Shown here: positions 6,045 through 7,967 of the stretch, in pieces
How positions within the stretch are numbered: position 1 is the first letter of the stretch
Layout: every line of letters starts with the position of its first letter
Assembly: GCA_046758085.1 (NCBI GenBank)
Contig: JBHHZP010000158.1
Coordinates: 1-7,967, forward strand
Length of the DNA stretch: 7,967 nt
From: VRUB01 sp046758085
Lineage (GTDB): Bacteria; Pseudomonadota; Gammaproteobacteria; Acidiferrobacterales; SPGG2
Direction: 5' to 3'
Made by a program: the position numbers and the translations under genes
The notes under the pieces: generated by a model
What the model saw: only the letters and a program-made list of their open reading frames with translations
What the model was told of the DNA's origin: nothing
The model's database searches: none

Positions 6045-6056
6045 TACCGATCGGTA
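6045..6056. promoter_or_regulatory. Perfect 12-bp palindrome before the barrel gene, possible operator
   Basis: TACCGATCGGTA is a perfect palindrome 19 bases after the glycosyltransferase stop codon and about 100 bases before the next start. Its form resembles operators of TetR-family repressors. No regulator gene is in the window, so function is a guess. Confidence 0.35.
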
Positions 6057-6152
6057 GTACACCTACTGTATGTGCCTGCCGTCCTTGATGGCATGACCTG
6101 GCTGACAGTGGCCAGGAATAACGAACAAGTACGGCAACGAACAACTGGAAGA

Positions 6153-7106
6153 ATGAACGCTTGGGGAAGTAGGGCGAAGGTATTGCGGCATGCCTTCTTC
6201 GTCGTTGTGGCGGGTGTTCTGCTTCGAGGGCCGCTAGTAGCATCTGCCGCGGCACAGACGGACACGGCATCGGGCCCTGGCCAGCGTATAGCCTACTCCG
6301 CCTCGGGTACACCCGTGCACCAGTTTGAGTCAGACTTGGCGGGCGGGGGTCAGTTCAGCGTCACGCGGTACTTTCTCGATTTCGACGCGATAAGGCCGCT
6401 CAATCGAGCCCAGTCGGTTGGACTGACGCTGACCTATGGCTTTGAGGACTACAACTTTGCCGGGCGCACGGCCCTGGGTAGCCAGCAACCCTGGGACCGG
6501 ATACACCGCTTCGGTGTCGGGGTGCCGCTTTCCTTCTCCTCCGCCAATCGTTGGCATTTTCTATTTACGCCTTCATTCGAGTTTGCGCGCGAATCCGGCG
6601 CCGATTGGGACGATGCGTTTACCTATGGGGTTGTGTTTTCCGCCGTGCGTAGCGTGCGCCCGACCTTGACCATCGGCGTGGGGGTCGGCGTCTTCAACCG
6701 GCTGGAGCAGAACGTTTTTTTCGCATTTCCAGCTGTTAACTGGCAGATCACACAAAAATGGCGGCTGTCCAATCCTTTCCGGGCGGGTCCTACCGGGCCG
6801 GCCGGATTGGAACTCGTGTACACGCGCAGCCCGAAATGGGCGATTGCCGGTGGGGGCGCCTACCGTTCCCTGCGGTTTCGGCTCGATGATGACGCGCCGG
6901 TCCCCAATGGCATCGGCGAAGAACGGGCGTTGCCGTTGTTCGGCCGGCTGTCACGAAAACTGGGGCACGCACTCAAGCTCGATCTCTATGCCGGGGTCCT
7001 GGTGGAGGGACAGTTGTCGATCGACGATCCCAACGGCAACGAAATCGCCTCGGACGACTACGACTCCGCCCCGTTCGTAGCGCTGACCATCGCCGGTCGA
7101 TTCTAG
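6153..7106 (+). CDS. Exported outer-membrane beta-barrel protein, function unknown
   Basis: Translated from ATG 6153 the protein has 317 residues. It begins with a signal peptide: a basic start, hydrophobic residues about 15-30, then ASAAA before Gln35, a likely signal peptidase I site. The mature part shows repeated short alternating hydrophobic/polar strands (for example LTLTYGFEDY 91-100, FGVGVPLSF 120-128, LTIGVGVGVF 172-181, LKLDLYAGVL 274-283), and ends in FVALTIAGRF. A C-terminal Phe is the recognition signal for insertion by the BAM complex. It resembles DUF6268-type barrel proteins, but I cannot confirm that family. A GTG at 6072 would add 27 residues without signal-peptide character, so it is not preferred, although GGAAG lies too close to ATG 6153 to be an ideal ribosome binding site. 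It lies between a glycosyltransferase and a dehydrogenase, which does not reveal its role; transport or envelope maintenance are possible. Confidence 0.75.
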   Translation: MNAWGSRAKVLRHAFFVVVAGVLLRGPLVASAAAQTDTASGPGQRIAYSASGTPVHQFESDLAGGGQFSVTRYFLDFDAIRPLNRAQSVGLTLTYGFEDYNFAGRTALGSQQPWDRIHRFGVGVPLSFSSANRWHFLFTPSFEFARESGADWDDAFTYGVVFSAVRSVRPTLTIGVGVGVFNRLEQNVFFAFPAVNWQITQKWRLSNPFRAGPTGPAGLELVYTRSPKWAIAGGGAYRSLRFRLDDDAPVPNGIGEERALPLFGRLSRKLGHALKLDLYAGVLVEGQLSIDDPNGNEIASDDYDSAPFVALTIAGRF

Positions 7107-7156
7107 CGGTTCACAGTAGAGCAAGACAGAAAACTCGACGAACAAGGAGACAACTT

Positions 7157-7967
7157 ATGCGCATCGGTTTTATCGGATTAGGACGGATGGGAAAACCCAT
7201 GGCCGCCAACTTACTCGACGCCGGCTATCCATTGACTGTACACAACCGCAGTCAGGCAGTGGTGGAGTCAATGGTGAAAAAAGGTGCAGCACGTGCGGCG
7301 AGTGCGGCCGATGTGGCGCGCACGAGCGACGTACTGTTCACCTGCCTGCCGCGTCCGCAGGATGTCGAGCAGATCCTCCTCGGGCAGGGTGGTGCCATCG
7401 AAGGTGCGCGCGACGGGCACATATTCATCGATACGAGCACTGTCGACCCAATGACGAGCCGCCACATGGGTGCCGTGTTGGCTGACGCGGGCGTCGAGTT
7501 TCTCGACGCGCCTATCAGCGGCGGACCGAAGGGCGCAAAGGAGGCAACCCTTAGTATCATGGTTGGCGGAAATGCGGGCGCGGTGAGCCGCGTGCGTGCC
7601 ATTCTGGAAACATTGGGAAAGAAGATTTTTCATCTCGGCCCTGTCGGTGCGGGCGCTACCGCCAAGGTTTGCAATCAAATGATCGTGGGGGTAACGCATG
7701 TGCTAGTCGGTGAGGCCATGGTATTGGGGGCGAAAGCCGGGATGGATCCACGCGCACTGTACGAGGTGCTCAAGGTGAGCTCGGGGCAGAGCAGGGCGCT
7801 GGAGCGGGCCGTACCCGATTTCATTTTACCGGGCAAGTTTGACGCCTCCTTCGCCATGGATGGGATTTATAAGGATCTGGAATGTGCCACCAAGACCGCC
7901 AAAGCGCTGGGTGTGCGGTTGTTGCTTCCCGCCATCGCCCAGCAGTGCTACGAGGAGGCCCGTGCAC
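7157..7967 (+). CDS. Beta-hydroxyacid dehydrogenase (HIBADH/GarR family), 3' end cut off
   Basis: The first 270 residues are present and the frame is open to the window end; full members are about 290-300 residues, so little is missing. The N-terminus has the Rossmann motif GLGRMGKPMAANL (7-19) binding the dinucleotide; Asn30-Arg31 after the second strand suggests NADP(H) preference. The family signature DAPISGGPKGA (117-127), catalytic Lys170 in GAGATAKVCNQ (164-174, with Asn173) and the conserved KDL (239-241) are all intact. Members oxidise 3-hydroxyisobutyrate or reduce tartronate or succinate semialdehyde; the sequence alone does not choose among these. It is a cytoplasmic enzyme. AAGGAGA at 7144-7150, six bases before the ATG, is the best ribosome binding site in the window and fixes the start. 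The 50-base gap after the barrel gene would allow co-transcription. Confidence 0.93.
   Translation, partial: MRIGFIGLGRMGKPMAANLLDAGYPLTVHNRSQAVVESMVKKGAARAASAADVARTSDVLFTCLPRPQDVEQILLGQGGAIEGARDGHIFIDTSTVDPMTSRHMGAVLADAGVEFLDAPISGGPKGAKEATLSIMVGGNAGAVSRVRAILETLGKKIFHLGPVGAGATAKVCNQMIVGVTHVLVGEAMVLGAKAGMDPRALYEVLKVSSGQSRALERAVPDFILPGKFDASFAMDGIYKDLECATKTAKALGVRLLLPAIAQQCYEEARA

Overview
The window looks like chromosomal DNA of a moderately GC-rich Gram-negative bacterium, most likely a proteobacterium and perhaps a gammaproteobacterium. This rests on type IV pilin-like (FimT/GspH) proteins, sigma-54 type -24/-12 promoters, a PilZ c-di-GMP receptor domain and an outer-membrane beta-barrel protein ending in Phe. 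I could not place it at genus level. No rRNA, tRNA, CRISPR array, transposase or integrase is visible.

Left part (1-3511). A minus-strand gene encodes a membrane protein with four predicted transmembrane helices and a C-terminal PilZ domain with intact c-di-GMP motifs. Diverging from it, on the plus strand, are two paralogous FimT/GspH-type (pseudo)pilins (1165-2013 and 2618-3511), separated by about 600 bases with no convincing gene. Each pilin gene has its own near-consensus sigma-54 promoter about 50 bases before the start codon and a near-match to the IHF core site further upstream. The proteins share about 70% identity over the first 107 mature residues by hand count. Both carry the same unusual extension between the usual FimT core and its final strands: a CxxC motif, a Trp-containing segment, a variable low-complexity spacer (Asn/Gly/Asp in one, Asp-Lys plus Ser-Gly-Asn-Ser-Gly-Gly repeats in the other) and a conserved Cys/Ser/Asn/Pro motif. 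All eight mature cysteines correspond. This pair is the most unusual part of the window.

Middle (3512-4853). A flavin reductase-like FMN-binding split-barrel protein (3922-4491) stands alone between two gaps of about 410 and 360 bases.

Right part (4854-7967). Three plus-strand genes follow: a membrane-bound family 2 glycosyltransferase resembling hopanoid/carotenoid-associated enzymes, an exported outer-membrane beta-barrel protein of unknown function, and a beta-hydroxyacid dehydrogenase (3-hydroxyisobutyrate dehydrogenase/tartronate semialdehyde reductase family) cut by the window end. The gaps are 126 and 50 bases, so co-transcription is possible but not shown. A perfect 12-base palindrome lies in the first gap. 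Bases 1-73, downstream of the PilZ gene, hold nothing I can assign.

Working together: a c-di-GMP sensor next to two sigma-54-driven pilin-like genes suggests a surface-pilus function under c-di-GMP and PilR-like control. That link is inference from proximity. The flavin reductase, glycosyltransferase, barrel and dehydrogenase show no obvious functional tie to it.
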